In this document: positions 55,885 through 64,000 of the stretch, piece by piece
Numbering within the stretch: the first letter of the stretch is position 1
How the letters are laid out: each line of letters opens with the position of its first letter
Source: JALYOC01 sp036675345
GTDB lineage: Bacteria > Myxococcota > Myxococcia > Myxococcales > Myxococcaceae
Assembly (NCBI GenBank): GCA_036675345.1
Contig: JAKFFE010000021.1
Location: 304,080-368,079, forward strand
Length of the DNA stretch: 64,000 nt
Direction: 5' to 3'
Made by a program: the position numbers and the translations under genes
The notes under the pieces: model-generated
The model's input: only the letters and a program-made list of their open reading frames with translations
Database searches by the model: none
What the model was told of the DNA's origin: nothing

Positions 55885-56535
55885 TTAACGGGTTTTCTGG
55901 TGGATGGAATGAACGGGCGTGCCGGTGGCAACCGGCGAGACTGCGGTTTGGAGCAGCGACACCGAACCCACCGGGCCGACCAGGGCGGTGCCGTCCACCA
56001 CACTGGCCACCTGGACCAGGGCGCCCTGATCGAAGCTCTCGTCGTGGAGGCTCCTGGCGATCAGCGTCTGTCGCGCTCCGCCGGACAGATACGCGATCTC
56101 TCCGAACTCCTGGCCGCGGATCGCCTGGGTGACCTCCACCGTGCTCCCCACCACCGAGGCGTGGCTGGCAAAGGAGTTGGTCTCCGCCACCCGCATCAGC
56201 TTCATCATGAACCAGGCCACCGAGAGGCCGCTGGTCAGGGAGAGGGCGCTGGCCCCGGAGACGTGGAGCAGCGGATTCGTGACCCCCAGGTGCTGGGTGA
56301 GCACATAGCCGCTGGCCCCGAACACGGTGACGAACACCGCCAGCACCGAAGGGGAGAACACCGGGAGGTGGGCCCCCTGGACCCCGTCCGACATGTCGTG
56401 GGCCAGATCGCCGGCGTCGGCATCACCGTGGCCGGCCCCGTCCCCCCCGCCGCCGAAGTGGCCGAGCAAGGTGGTGGTGGCCACGAACACCAGGCCGAAC
56501 AGGAAGGCACCCAGATACGCAGTGGCCCAGGTCAT
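55885..56535 (-). CDS. NfeD-like membrane protein (YuaF type)
   Basis: A 216-residue protein with three predicted membrane segments (residues 3-26, about 60-80, and about 88-112) and a C-terminal OB-fold-like domain (about 125-195, GSTVEVTQAIRGQEFGEIAYL, ASVVDGTALVGPV). This architecture matches short NfeD proteins that accompany flotillins. The ATG overlaps the stop of the preceding gene (ATGA), and the flotillin ATG follows about 24 bases after its stop. It lacks the ClpP-like protease domain of long NfeD. Confidence 0.85.
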   Translation of the reverse strand: MTWATAYLGAFLFGLVFVATTTLLGHFGGGGDGAGHGDADAGDLAHDMSDGVQGAHLPVFSPSVLAVFVTVFGASGYVLTQHLGVTNPLLHVSGASALSLTSGLSVAWFMMKLMRVAETNSFASHASVVGSTVEVTQAIRGQEFGEIAYLSGGARQTLIARSLHDESFDQGALVQVASVVDGTALVGPVGSVSLLQTAVSPVATGTPVHSIHQKTR

Positions 56536-57485
56536 CCGACGCTCCCCTCGGCGCCGATGCCCTCGACCACCGTGTGCTTGATCGGCGCCAGCGCAGTGTC
56601 GATCTCGTTGGCGGCGTCCGCCGCCCGGGAGGAGGCCACCAGGGCGTAGAGCTGCGCGATCCCCGCGCACCGCTCGGCCGCGTCCACCGCGGTGTCGGTG
56701 AGCTTGGAGCGCAACGCCTCCAGCACCTGATCCAGCTCGGTCAGCTCCAGCAGGGTGGCCGGGGTCTGCCGCCGGCCGTAGCCCGCCTCCGCCGCGTCCC
56801 ACAGCAGGTCGCGGATCGACCCCGCATGCTCGCCGCACAGGGTGTCCAGCTTGCCGGTGGCTTGCCGGATGTAGGAGGCATCCGCCAGCCGTCGGAGCAC
56901 GAACGCGATCCCGTCCGCCAGACTCTTGGGCTCGTTCCCCAGGTCCGCCACGTCCGAGACCGAGTACAGGCCCAGCGCCCGGCGGTGGGTGGTCCGCTCG
57001 GTGTCCCGCAGCTTCAAGGAGGCGCAGAACCGATCCAGCTGGGTAATCGACTGAGAGACCCGGGAGACCAGCTCGGCGATCCGCGCCCCGTTCGGGGCGG
57101 GGGAGCGCAGCACCTGTTCCCGGGCAAAGGTCCGGGCCAGCAGCGCCTCCCGCCGCAGCCGGTCGCTGGACTCCGGGGCTGCCATGCAGCGGGGGGCCAG
57201 CGCGGAGATCCGGAACAGACGATCCCTCAAGGAGAGCAGGGCGCCGGCGCGCAGCAGCAGCCCCGAGTCCCCGTAGAGGTGCTGCAGCAGCGAGTCCAGG
57301 CGATCCCGCTCCAGCCGCTGGGGCCCGGAGAGGCGCAACTCCTGCCCGGCAACAAAGCCCTCAAAGCGCTGCCGCACGTCAGCGAGCCGTCGCGCGCTCG
57401 ACGCATCGAGCCCGGACAGGATCGCTTCCGAGGAGAGCCCCACCGCGGCCTGGAGTTCGGCCTCTTCCCGCTCGAAGTTGATCAA
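56532..57485 (-). CDS. Helical protein of unknown function, first gene of flotillin operon
   Basis: A 317-residue soluble protein, almost entirely helical (heptad-like Leu/Ala/Arg patterns, for example FVAGQELRLSGPQRLERDRLDSLLQHL). I recognise no domain or catalytic motif. The TTG at 57485 is preferred because AAGGGAG lies six bases upstream; an ATG 26 codons earlier is possible but follows no ribosome site. It is translationally coupled to the NfeD-like gene through ATGA, so it is probably a partner of the flotillin microdomain. Confidence 0.7.
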   Translation of the reverse strand: MINFEREEAELQAAVGLSSEAILSGLDASSARRLADVRQRFEGFVAGQELRLSGPQRLERDRLDSLLQHLYGDSGLLLRAGALLSLRDRLFRISALAPRCMAAPESSDRLRREALLARTFAREQVLRSPAPNGARIAELVSRVSQSITQLDRFCASLKLRDTERTTHRRALGLYSVSDVADLGNEPKSLADGIAFVLRRLADASYIRQATGKLDTLCGEHAGSIRDLLWDAAEAGYGRRQTPATLLELTELDQVLEALRSKLTDTAVDAAERCAGIAQLYALVASSRAADAANEIDTALAPIKHTVVEGIGAEGSVG

Positions 57486-57690
57486 GGACCGCTCCCTTAT
57501 AGCCGACCTGGGTGGACCTCCTGAAATCCCCCTGGTTTCCCCAGTCGTGCTGGAGAGTTGCACTCCCGTTGCGCGTAAATCCGGCTCTGCAGTTCAAGAC
57601 ACGAATTGATGGAGTTACAGAACATCCTGGAATGCTCCATGCTCGCCCGGCACGTTCGTTCCTGATCAAGGAGCGAAGGGGAGAAACCCA

Positions 57691-58983
57691 ATGCGCGGAT
57701 TCAAGAGGGCAGTGCCGGCGGCGTTCCTGGTGGGCTTGCTCGCCGGAGGGTTCGCCGGTTGCCAGGGCTACAACTTCGACCCGGTGTCGCCGAACGCGGT
57801 GGGCCAGGGCCTGGAGGAGGATCTGGCATTTGGTCGGGCGCTCAAGCCGAACCTGATGCTGGTGGTCGACAAGTCAGGATCGATGGACCTGCCCTCCGAT
57901 CCCACCGATCCCGATTGTGGGCTTGCCGATGGGGGAATCTGCGGCCAGGGAAAGCATGACCTCTGTGACCCCGCTGCGTGTCCGACGCGCTGGAGCGAAC
58001 TGCAGGCCGCGACGGGAGAGTTCCTGGCCTCCCGCGGAGAGGTGGCCCGGATGGGTCTGGCGGTCTTCCCCACCAGCGCCACCTGCGGTTCGGCGGAAGG
58101 GACCGCCGCAGTCGTGGTTCCGGTCAACGACTCGAACGATGACTCCGCCTCGCTGGTGGCCACCGCCAACCAGATCCACACCCGCCTGCAGGAGATCCTC
58201 TCCACCGGCACCCCCGGAACCCTGACCACCACCGGGGGAGGGACTCCCACCGGGCAAAGCATCCGGCTCCTCAGCGAGCGCCCCGAATTGCGGCAGGAGG
58301 ATGGCCGCGAGGATCTGCTGGTGGTGCTGACCGACGGGGTCCCCAACTGCAACGCTGCCCACCCGACCCCGGCGCCCGACCCCGCGTGCCGTTGCACCGG
58401 GATCTGTTCTCCGAACACCAGCCTTGCCCGACTGGGTTGCTTGGACAAGGCCGACACCGTCCAGGCCATCACCGACGCCCGGAACGCCAACCTCCGGACC
58501 CTGGTGGTGGGCTTCGGGGCCGACGTGGCCCAGGGAGACGGCCCGGAGGTCCTCAACGAGATGGCGCTGGCCGGTGGCTACCCCTTCCGCTGCGGACCGG
58601 GCGGCGCCACCTGTCCCGCCGGGGAGACCTGCGGCCCGGACAATGCCTGCAGCGCCACCCACTACTACCAGGCGTCGGATCGCCAGGCGTTGGCGGCCCG
58701 CCTGACCGAGATCGCCGACCGACTGCGTCCCTCCCATCCCTGCCTCTTCGAACTGGGCCAGGCTCCCCAGGACGACGACCCCCGGCTGATCCTGGTCTAC
58801 CTGACCCCTCCGCATCAGGACCCCCAGCGGTTGACAGTGGGGCCGGACACCTTTGAGTACACCCCCGGAGGCGGGGGGGCGTCCCCCACGGTCCGTCTGC
58901 TGGGGGAGGCCTGCCGGACGGTGGAGGAGGCCGGCCCGCTGGAGAAGATCGGCATCCGGATCGCCACCCTCCGCGCGCTGTAG
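57691..58983 (+). CDS. Cys-rich VWA lipoprotein, CglB-like (copy 1)
   Basis: A 430-residue outer-membrane lipoprotein with a signal ending at FAGC (Cys24) and a VWA domain with the adhesion-site motif DKSGSM starting at Asp60. Sixteen further Cys residues point to many disulphides. M. xanthus CglB is a Cys-rich VWA lipoprotein that couples the gliding machine to the surface at focal adhesions, and this protein has the same overall layout; I assign this by pattern and recall. The start has a GGAGCGAAGGGGAG-type site upstream. It is the first of two tandem copies. Confidence 0.75.
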   Translation: MRGFKRAVPAAFLVGLLAGGFAGCQGYNFDPVSPNAVGQGLEEDLAFGRALKPNLMLVVDKSGSMDLPSDPTDPDCGLADGGICGQGKHDLCDPAACPTRWSELQAATGEFLASRGEVARMGLAVFPTSATCGSAEGTAAVVVPVNDSNDDSASLVATANQIHTRLQEILSTGTPGTLTTTGGGTPTGQSIRLLSERPELRQEDGREDLLVVLTDGVPNCNAAHPTPAPDPACRCTGICSPNTSLARLGCLDKADTVQAITDARNANLRTLVVGFGADVAQGDGPEVLNEMALAGGYPFRCGPGGATCPAGETCGPDNACSATHYYQASDRQALAARLTEIADRLRPSHPCLFELGQAPQDDDPRLILVYLTPPHQDPQRLTVGPDTFEYTPGGGGASPTVRLLGEACRTVEEAGPLEKIGIRIATLRAL

Positions 58984-59140
58984 GTCCAGCGCGCCTCAAA
59001 CCACCCAGGTTCCAAGCAGAAGATTCTGACCAGACCGGAGGGGCAGGGGGGTGCTCAACCGTTTGGAGCGTTTGGCGGCGGTTCGGCTATGGTGCGCGGC
59101 AAGACGTACCTCTTGGAACTCCGGCAACAGGAAGAATCGC

Positions 59141-60427
59141 ATGCGCTCGTTCAACAAGGCAGTGCTGGCAGCGTTCGGCTTCGGCGCGGTGGCGGGGATC
59201 GCCGCCGGTTGCCAGGTCTATGACTTCGAGCCGGTGGTGCCGCTGACCTTCCAGCAGTACTCGGAGTCAGACACCCGGTTCGGACGCGCCCTCAAGCCGA
59301 ACCTGATGCTGATGGTGGACAAGTCGGGGTCCATGGATCTCCCGGCGGACAGCAGCGACGGAGACTGCGTGATCTCCGACGGAGGGATCTGCGGGGTCGG
59401 GAAGACCGACCCGTGCAACACCTCCGTCTGCCCCACCCGCTGGAGTGAGCTTCAGGGGGCGATGGACGACTTCCTCAGCACCCGCGGAGACGTGGCGCGG
59501 ATGGGGTTGACCGTCTACCCCACCAACGCCACCTGCGGCGCGGTGGAGGGGGTGTCCAAGGTCCTGGTGCCGATCGACCAGTCGGAGGACGACTCCGCCT
59601 CGATGATCGCCACCGCCAGCCAGATCAACAACGTGATCCAGGGAATCAGCTCGATCGGGGTCAGCGGCAGCGACACCAGCACCGGCGGCGGAACCCCCAC
59701 CGGCGGCAGCGTCAGCGCCCTGGCGGCGCTGGCAGACCTCAACGGCCTGGAGCGGGAGGACCTGATCCTGGTCCTCACCGATGGTCTTCCGAACTGCAAC
59801 CCCACCCATGCCACGCCGGCCCCGAGCCCGGACTGTCGCTGCACCCTGTCCGGCGGCGTCTGCAGCGGGTCCAACGCCACCCGAGGCTGTCTGGACAAGA
59901 ACGCCACCGTGCAGGCGATCACCGGCGCCCGTGGCACCGACCGCGCCACCGACATCCGCACCGTGGTGGTGGGCTTTGGCGCCGATCTGGTGGGAGGGGA
60001 CGCGCCGGAGGTCCTCAATGCGATGGCGCTGGCCGGTGGCTTTCCGCGCTCCTGCAACATCGACGGAGGCTCTCCCGCCTGTCCGGCCGGAGAGTCCTGT
60101 CAGGCAGACGCGACCTGCAGCGAGACCAAGTACTTCCAGGCCAGCAACCGGGCGGACCTGGCCAGCGCCCTGGCCGCGATTGCCGACACCTTCGGGAACC
60201 CCTGCGAGTACACCATCGAGCAGAACCCGGAGAACAACGACGAGCGGCTGATCGTGGTCTACCTCACCCAGGGGGAGTCGCTCCGGCAGCGGCTGGTCGC
60301 CGGCCCGGATACCTTCACCTTCTCCCCTGGCCTGGTGACCCTGGTCGGCGAGACCTGCTCGATTGTTTCGAACGCTACCCCCGAGAACAAGGTGACGGTC
60401 GAGATTCGCGTCCTGCAGTCGCTGTAG
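59141..60427 (+). CDS. cglB: Cys-rich VWA lipoprotein, CglB-like (copy 2)
   Basis: A 428-residue paralogue of the preceding protein, with lipobox AAGC at the same position (Cys24), the motif CQVYDFEPVVPL after it, and adhesion-site Asp60 in DKSGSM. It also has 16 further Cys, in the same order as copy 1 with small gaps. The N-terminal QVYDFEP resembles what I recall of M. xanthus CglB more closely than copy 1, so the gene symbol is offered only for this copy. Its own leader of about 150 bases contains a TATGGT. RimK-like gene follows by 10 bases. Confidence 0.72.
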   Translation: MRSFNKAVLAAFGFGAVAGIAAGCQVYDFEPVVPLTFQQYSESDTRFGRALKPNLMLMVDKSGSMDLPADSSDGDCVISDGGICGVGKTDPCNTSVCPTRWSELQGAMDDFLSTRGDVARMGLTVYPTNATCGAVEGVSKVLVPIDQSEDDSASMIATASQINNVIQGISSIGVSGSDTSTGGGTPTGGSVSALAALADLNGLEREDLILVLTDGLPNCNPTHATPAPSPDCRCTLSGGVCSGSNATRGCLDKNATVQAITGARGTDRATDIRTVVVGFGADLVGGDAPEVLNAMALAGGFPRSCNIDGGSPACPAGESCQADATCSETKYFQASNRADLASALAAIADTFGNPCEYTIEQNPENNDERLIVVYLTQGESLRQRLVAGPDTFTFSPGLVTLVGETCSIVSNATPENKVTVEIRVLQSL

Positions 60428-60437
60428 AAGGCGCCCC

Positions 60438-61334
60438 GTGCGCCTCACCATCCTCTCCCGGGCCCCGTCCATCCCCTCCACCCGCCGTCTGGTGGAGGCC
60501 GCTTCGGCGCGCGGCCACCGGGTGCGCGTCTTCAACCCGCTGGAGGTGGAGATGCACCTCGATGGGCGGGCGGCCAATCTCTATTACCGCCGCAAGAAGA
60601 TCCCCGGCTCGGACGTGGTGATCCCGCGCATCGCCCAGTCCATCTCCGCCTATGGCCTGGCGGTGGTGAACCAGTTTGCGATGCAGGAGATCCCCCAGCT
60701 GAACACCGCCCAGGGGATTGCCCAGGCCCGCAACAAGATGCGCTGTCTGCAGCTGCTCTCCGCCAACGGGATCGACATCCCGGCCACGGTGATGGCCCGC
60801 AACGCCGCCGACCTCAAGGCGATGGTCGGTCTGGTGGGCGGGGTGCCGGTGCTGGTCAAGCTGCTGCAGGGCCAGGAGAAGCGCGGGGTGATGGTCTGCG
60901 AGAGCCTGCAGTCGCTGGAGGCCGCCCTGGAGGCGATCCTCGGCCTGGGGCAGAACCTGATCATCCAGCAGTACGTCAAGAAGTCCGGGCAGGACGTCCG
61001 GGTGCTGGTGGTGGGCGGCAAGGCGGTGGCCGCCGTCCGCCGCCGTCCCCGGGTGGGCCGGCTGACCCAGACCCTGCAGCGCGGCGCCCGGCTGGAGAAG
61101 TGCGAGATCTCCGCCGCCCAGCGCCTGGCCGCGGAGAAGACCGCCGCCCTGGTCGACCTGGAGGTGGCCGCGGTGGACCTGCTGGACGTCAAGGAAGGGC
61201 CCAAGGTCTTCGAGGTCAACAGCTCGCCCGCGCTGCCGGAGATGGAGGAGGCCTGCGGGATCGACCTGGCCGCCCTGGTGATCGAGCGGGCAGAGCAGCT
61301 GGCCGCCCGGTCGGGGGCCCCCCGCGCGAAGTGA
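60438..61334 (+). CDS. RimK-like ATP-grasp ligase
   Basis: A 298-residue enzyme of the RimK family, which adds amino acids to carboxyl groups, as in glutamylation of ribosomal protein S6. Visible are VIPRIAQSISAYG, NKMRCLQLLSANGIDIP, PVLVKLLQGQEKRGVM, IIQQYVKKSGQDVRVLVVGG and the Mg/ATP site VFEVNSSPALPEME. Length is typical. The start is GTG, 10 bases after the second CglB-like gene, so co-transcription is likely. The acceptor protein is unknown. Confidence 0.88.
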   Translation: MRLTILSRAPSIPSTRRLVEAASARGHRVRVFNPLEVEMHLDGRAANLYYRRKKIPGSDVVIPRIAQSISAYGLAVVNQFAMQEIPQLNTAQGIAQARNKMRCLQLLSANGIDIPATVMARNAADLKAMVGLVGGVPVLVKLLQGQEKRGVMVCESLQSLEAALEAILGLGQNLIIQQYVKKSGQDVRVLVVGGKAVAAVRRRPRVGRLTQTLQRGARLEKCEISAAQRLAAEKTAALVDLEVAAVDLLDVKEGPKVFEVNSSPALPEMEEACGIDLAALVIERAEQLAARSGAPRAK

Positions 61335-61379
61335 ATCGCCTGGGATAGGCTCCCGTCCACCGTGCGTTCAAGGACCTCC

Positions 61380-61838
61380 ATGCACCTGCTCTCCCGCTCC
61401 CTGCTCCTGGTCGGTACCGCGCTCTCCCTCGCCGCGTCGGCAGGGGAGGGACCCGATCCGGCGTCGTTGTACGAGGTGAAGACCGAGGTGGCCTCCCCCA
61501 GGGTGACGGCGGGGGAGAAGGCCCGGTTGCTGATCTCGATCGTGGCCAAGCAGGGCGCCCACGTGTCCGACGAGGCGCCGCTGAGGCTGGACCTCTCCGG
61601 AACCAACGCCACCCCGGAGAAGACCCGGCTGACGCTGGTGGACTCGCTGGAGAAGCCCACCGCGGGGCAGAAGTATCCCAATCCCCGCTTCGAGGCGGTC
61701 TACACCACCGCATCGCCAGGGGAGGGGACCCTGGACGCCAACCTGACGTTCTTCATCTGTACCGACACCTTGTGCGCTCGGCAGGTGAAGAAGCTGTCGG
61801 TGCCCCTGACCGTCACCGCGGCCAACAAGGCGTTGTAG
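61380..61838 (+). CDS. Exported DsbD-alpha-like protein
   Basis: A 152-residue protein with a signal peptide (MHLLSRSLLLVGTALSLAASAG) and a single beta-sandwich domain. The C-terminal strand pair FFICTDTLCARQVKKLSVPLTV has two Cys in a C-x5-C spacing (CTDTLC), recalling the N-terminal DsbD domain and cytochrome-c biogenesis proteins. A role in periplasmic thiol exchange is possible but unproven. A GTG six codons upstream is an alternative start. It follows the RimK-like gene by 45 bases. Confidence 0.7.
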   Translation: MHLLSRSLLLVGTALSLAASAGEGPDPASLYEVKTEVASPRVTAGEKARLLISIVAKQGAHVSDEAPLRLDLSGTNATPEKTRLTLVDSLEKPTAGQKYPNPRFEAVYTTASPGEGTLDANLTFFICTDTLCARQVKKLSVPLTVTAANKAL

Positions 61839-61868
61839 GTAGGCGCCGCATCAGGCAGAAGGCTCGCC

Positions 61869-63179
61869 ATGCGTTCAGGGCGAGGAAACAAGGGCAGTGA
61901 TCGGACAGGCGGCAGCACCGGTGACCGGGCGCGGCCTCCCAGGGCTGGCGATCGCGCCGGACGCGACGAGCGTCCTCCCCGAGGTGGCCCCCGGACCTCC
62001 CGTGACGAGCGTCCTGCCCGCGGTGCACCTCGCGGCGGTCGTGACGAACGCCCCGCCCGCGGTGCCCGTGACGAGCGTCCTGCCCGCGGTGCACCTCGCG
62101 GCGGTCGCGACGAGCGCCCCACTCGTGGAGCCCGTGAGGAGCGTCCTGCTCGCGGCGCCCCCCGGGGTGGACGTGACGAGCGCCCCACTCGAGGAGCCCG
62201 TGAGGAGCGTCCTGCTCGCGGCGCCCCCCGGGGCGTCCGTGAGGAACGCCCTGCCCGCGGCGCCCCCCGGGCCAGCCGTGATGAGCGTCCCGCCCGTGCC
62301 GAGCGCGCCCCGTCGCGTGAGCGGGGCGCCCCCGCGCGCCCTCCGCGCGCCGAGCGTCCCGCCGCCCGCGTCGAGCGTCCCGATCGGCCCAGCACCGCCG
62401 GCCGCTTCGTCTACGGCGTGAACCCGGTGCTGGAGGCGCTGCGCGCCCGCCCGGAGGAGATCGACGCGCTGTACCTGACCGAGGGCGAGGTCTCCCGCAA
62501 TGCCTCCGCGGAGATCTTCTCCCGCGCCCGCGACGCCGGGATCCGGGTCAACAAGGTCCCCCGAGAGCGGCTCTCCAATATGTCCGAGGGTGGCGTCCAC
62601 CAGGGCGTGGTGATCGAGCTTGTGGAGTTCACCTACGTGGACCCGCTGGACATCCTCAAGATCGCCGAGGACGCGGGCGAGCCCCCGCTGCTGGTGGTGC
62701 TGGATGGGATCCAGGATCCGCACAACCTGGGGGCGATCATCCGCTCCGCGCACGCCCTGGGCGCGCACGGGCTGATCATCCCCAAGGATCGCGCGGCCTC
62801 CGTCACCGGGCTGGTCTCCAAGACCTCCGCCGGCGCGGTGGAGCACATGCCGATCGCCCGGGTGACCAACGTCAGCCGGACCCTGGAGGAGCTCAAGCTC
62901 AAGGGGGTGTGGACCGCGGCCGCCGATCCGGAGGGCGAGCAGACGCTCTGGCAGGCCCGCCTGGACGGTCCGATGGCGATCATCGTGGGCTCCGAGGGGC
63001 CGGGCGTCCGGCCCGGTGTGCTGGCCCACTGTGACCTCAAGGTGCGCATTCCGCTGGTCGGTCAGGTGGCTTCGCTCAACGCGTCGGTCGCTGCCGGCAT
63101 GTTCTTGTACGAATGCGCTCGCCAGAGGGCCCTCTCTCAGGCGAAAACCCCCTCCGAGGCGCCGCACCCGGTGGATTGA
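61869..63179 (+). CDS. rlmB: SpoU-type rRNA 2'-O-methyltransferase RlmB with Arg-rich extension
   Basis: The catalytic part (about 175-430) is a normal TrmH/RlmB enzyme, which methylates G2251 of 23S rRNA: it opens with FVYGVNPVLEAL, then LDGIQDPHNLGAIIRSA, VVLV-type SPOUT strands, IVGSEGPGVRP and IPLVGQVASLNASVAAG, forming the knot. Before it lies a 170-residue Arg/Gly/Pro/Asp-rich extension with imperfect GRDERPARGAPR repeats. Typical RlmB lacks this. AGAAGG is upstream of the ATG. Confidence 0.9.
   Translation: MRSGRGNKGSDRTGGSTGDRARPPRAGDRAGRDERPPRGGPRTSRDERPARGAPRGGRDERPARGARDERPARGAPRGGRDERPTRGAREERPARGAPRGGRDERPTRGAREERPARGAPRGVREERPARGAPRASRDERPARAERAPSRERGAPARPPRAERPAARVERPDRPSTAGRFVYGVNPVLEALRARPEEIDALYLTEGEVSRNASAEIFSRARDAGIRVNKVPRERLSNMSEGGVHQGVVIELVEFTYVDPLDILKIAEDAGEPPLLVVLDGIQDPHNLGAIIRSAHALGAHGLIIPKDRAASVTGLVSKTSAGAVEHMPIARVTNVSRTLEELKLKGVWTAAADPEGEQTLWQARLDGPMAIIVGSEGPGVRPGVLAHCDLKVRIPLVGQVASLNASVAAGMFLYECARQRALSQAKTPSEAPHPVD
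61955..62300. repeat. Coding tandem repeats in rlmB 5' region
   Basis: Imperfect copies of a unit encoding GRDERPARGAPR-like peptides, with the cores GACGAGCGTCC and CGCGGTGCACC recurring. All lie in frame and account for most of the N-terminal extension of RlmB. Confidence 0.8.
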
Positions 63180-63221
63180 GGCGGCGAAATGCTTTTCCTC
63201 ACCGGGACCGCGAAACGAGTC

Positions 63222-63250
63222 TTGACTTCTCCGGACTCCATCCCATAAAA
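63222..63250 (+). promoter_or_regulatory. Promoter of the tRNA-tuf operon
   Basis: TTGACT (63222-63227) is followed after 16-17 bases by CATAAA (63244-63249), then by the G/C-rich discriminator GGGCGCGCC, as in stringently controlled stable-RNA promoters. The first tRNA starts about 90 bases downstream. Confidence 0.65.
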
Positions 63251-63339
63251 GGGCGCGCCTTTCGGACAGTCGGGGCGGTTTTCCGGTGGAATTTCACCGG
63301 ATTCGGCGGGGTTGGGCGGCAGAGGGTGGACTGAGATGT

Positions 63340-63412
63340 GCCGGTGTAGCTCAGTCGGTAGAGCACCTGATTTGTAATCAGTAGGTCGCGGGTTCGAATC
63401 CCGCCGCCGGCC
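63340..63412 (+). tRNA. tRNA-Thr (TGT)
   Basis: A 73-base cloverleaf with acceptor GCCGGTG / CGCCGGC, anticodon loop TTTGTAA with TGT at 63373-63375, and T-loop GGTTCGAATCC. CCA is not encoded. The top pair of the anticodon stem is a C-T mismatch. It opens the tRNA-tuf cluster. Confidence 0.95.
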
Positions 63413-63495
63413 AGCAGCAAGGGGCCCGCGGCCCGAGTGAGAAGCCGCGATGGGGAACGCAGTCGAAGAGGACGGTAGGAAGAAGAAGTAGAGCC

Positions 63496-63578
<83 letters not shown>

Positions 63579-63582
63579 AGAT

Positions 63583-63658
<76 letters not shown>

Positions 63659-63690
63659 GTCGTAGAGTCGAAGCAGAAGAGTAGAAGCAA

Positions 63691-63766
63691 GCCCTGATAG
63701 CTCAGTTGGCAGAGCGCGTCCTTGGTAAGGACGAGGTCTCCAGTTCAATCCTGGATCAGGGCTCCA
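63691..63766 (+). tRNA. tRNA-Thr (GGT)
   Basis: A cloverleaf with acceptor GCCCTGA / TCAGGGC and anticodon GGT at 63724-63726. CCA is encoded (63764-63766). It ends 18 bases before tuf, the same order as E. coli thrU-tyrU-glyT-thrT-tufB. Confidence 0.96.
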
Positions 63767-63784
63767 TTTTTGTGAGGGACACAA

Positions 63785-64000
63785 ATGTCTAAAGAGAAGT
63801 TCGACCGTACGAAGCCGCACGTGAACGTCGGGACCATCGGTCACGTCGACCACGGCAAGACCACCCTGACCGCGGCCATCACCAAGGTGCTCTCCAAGTT
63901 CGGCGGCGCCGCGGCGATGGACTACAGCCAGATCGACAAGGCGCCGGAGGAGCGGGAGCGCGGCATCACCATCTCCACCTCCCACGTCGAGTACCAGACC
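63785..64000 (+). CDS. tuf: Elongation factor Tu, 3' end outside window
   Basis: The first 72 residues of EF-Tu, the GTPase that delivers aminoacyl-tRNA to the ribosome. It begins MSKEKFDRTKPHVNVGTIGH, with the P-loop GHVDHGKT at 19-26, and runs to the switch I region ERGITI. GAGGGA lies about eight bases before the ATG. It is co-transcribed with the four upstream tRNAs, a classic arrangement. Confidence 0.98.
   Translation, partial: MSKEKFDRTKPHVNVGTIGHVDHGKTTLTAAITKVLSKFGGAAAMDYSQIDKAPEERERGITISTSHVEYQT

Overview
This window reads as an ordinary, gene-dense chromosomal segment of a high-GC Gram-negative bacterium, most likely a myxobacterium (Myxococcota). Supporting signs are strong G/C bias at third codon positions, many lipoproteins with Asp-Ala-Gly-rich linkers, MopE-type metal-binding repeats, HEAT and TPR proteins, two VWA lipoproteins resembling the gliding adhesin CglB, and a tRNA-Thr/Tyr/Gly/Thr-tuf cluster. 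I see no insertion sequence, prophage, integrase, CRISPR array or rRNA. Large open frames antisense to real genes are composition artefacts and are omitted.

Layout. 1-3.4 kb: TPR / Hsp70 / TPR chaperone operon. 3.4-6.6 kb (minus): two MaoC-fold dehydratase-like proteins, an acyl/thioester reductase-like SDR, coaE and a secreted protein. 6.7-12 kb: tetraheme cytochrome c, engB, a beta-propeller lipoprotein, a DUF6178-like protein and a receiver-only response regulator. 12-14.2 kb (minus): an adenosine-deaminase-like protein and pyrD. 14.2-14.9 kb: non-coding, with an AT-rich nested palindrome. 14.9-19.8 kb: a DjlA-like membrane J-protein with an extraordinary Asp-rich linker, folD, a short second Hsp70 and a lipoprotein. 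20-25.3 kb: metF diverging from gcvT-gcvH-gcvP, so that with folD this is a one-carbon/folate neighbourhood. 25.5-37.8 kb: a methyltransferase, a 50-residue protein, a 1144-residue HEAT protein, a MopE-repeat lipoprotein, prs, a CDF transporter, a TonB-like protein, a SpoIID-domain lipoprotein and tRNA-Cys. 38-47.4 kb: acyl-CoA dehydrogenase, rhodanese, asd, 7Fe ferredoxin, a FliK-like protein, a secreted unknown, an MFS transporter, a GNAT enzyme, a VWA protein, a DUF2231 protein and a membrane-tethered LuxR-type regulator. 47.4-57.5 kb (mostly minus): hrpB, an unknown protein, a HAD phosphatase, a HEAT lipoprotein, DsrE, and a four-gene flotillin operon that includes a carbonic-anhydrase-like protein. 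57.7-64 kb: tandem CglB-like lipoproteins, a RimK-like ATP-grasp enzyme, a DsbD-alpha-like secreted protein, rlmB with an Arg-rich repeat extension, four tRNAs and the start of tuf.

I see no textbook novel defence or mobile system. The observations most worth following are the flotillin / NfeD / beta-carbonic-anhydrase-like operon, the Asp-rich DjlA-like protein with in-frame microsatellites, the tandem CglB-like adhesins, the ADA-family enzyme that lacks two conserved substrate-binding Asp residues, the hrpB start problem, and the isolated AT-rich palindrome.
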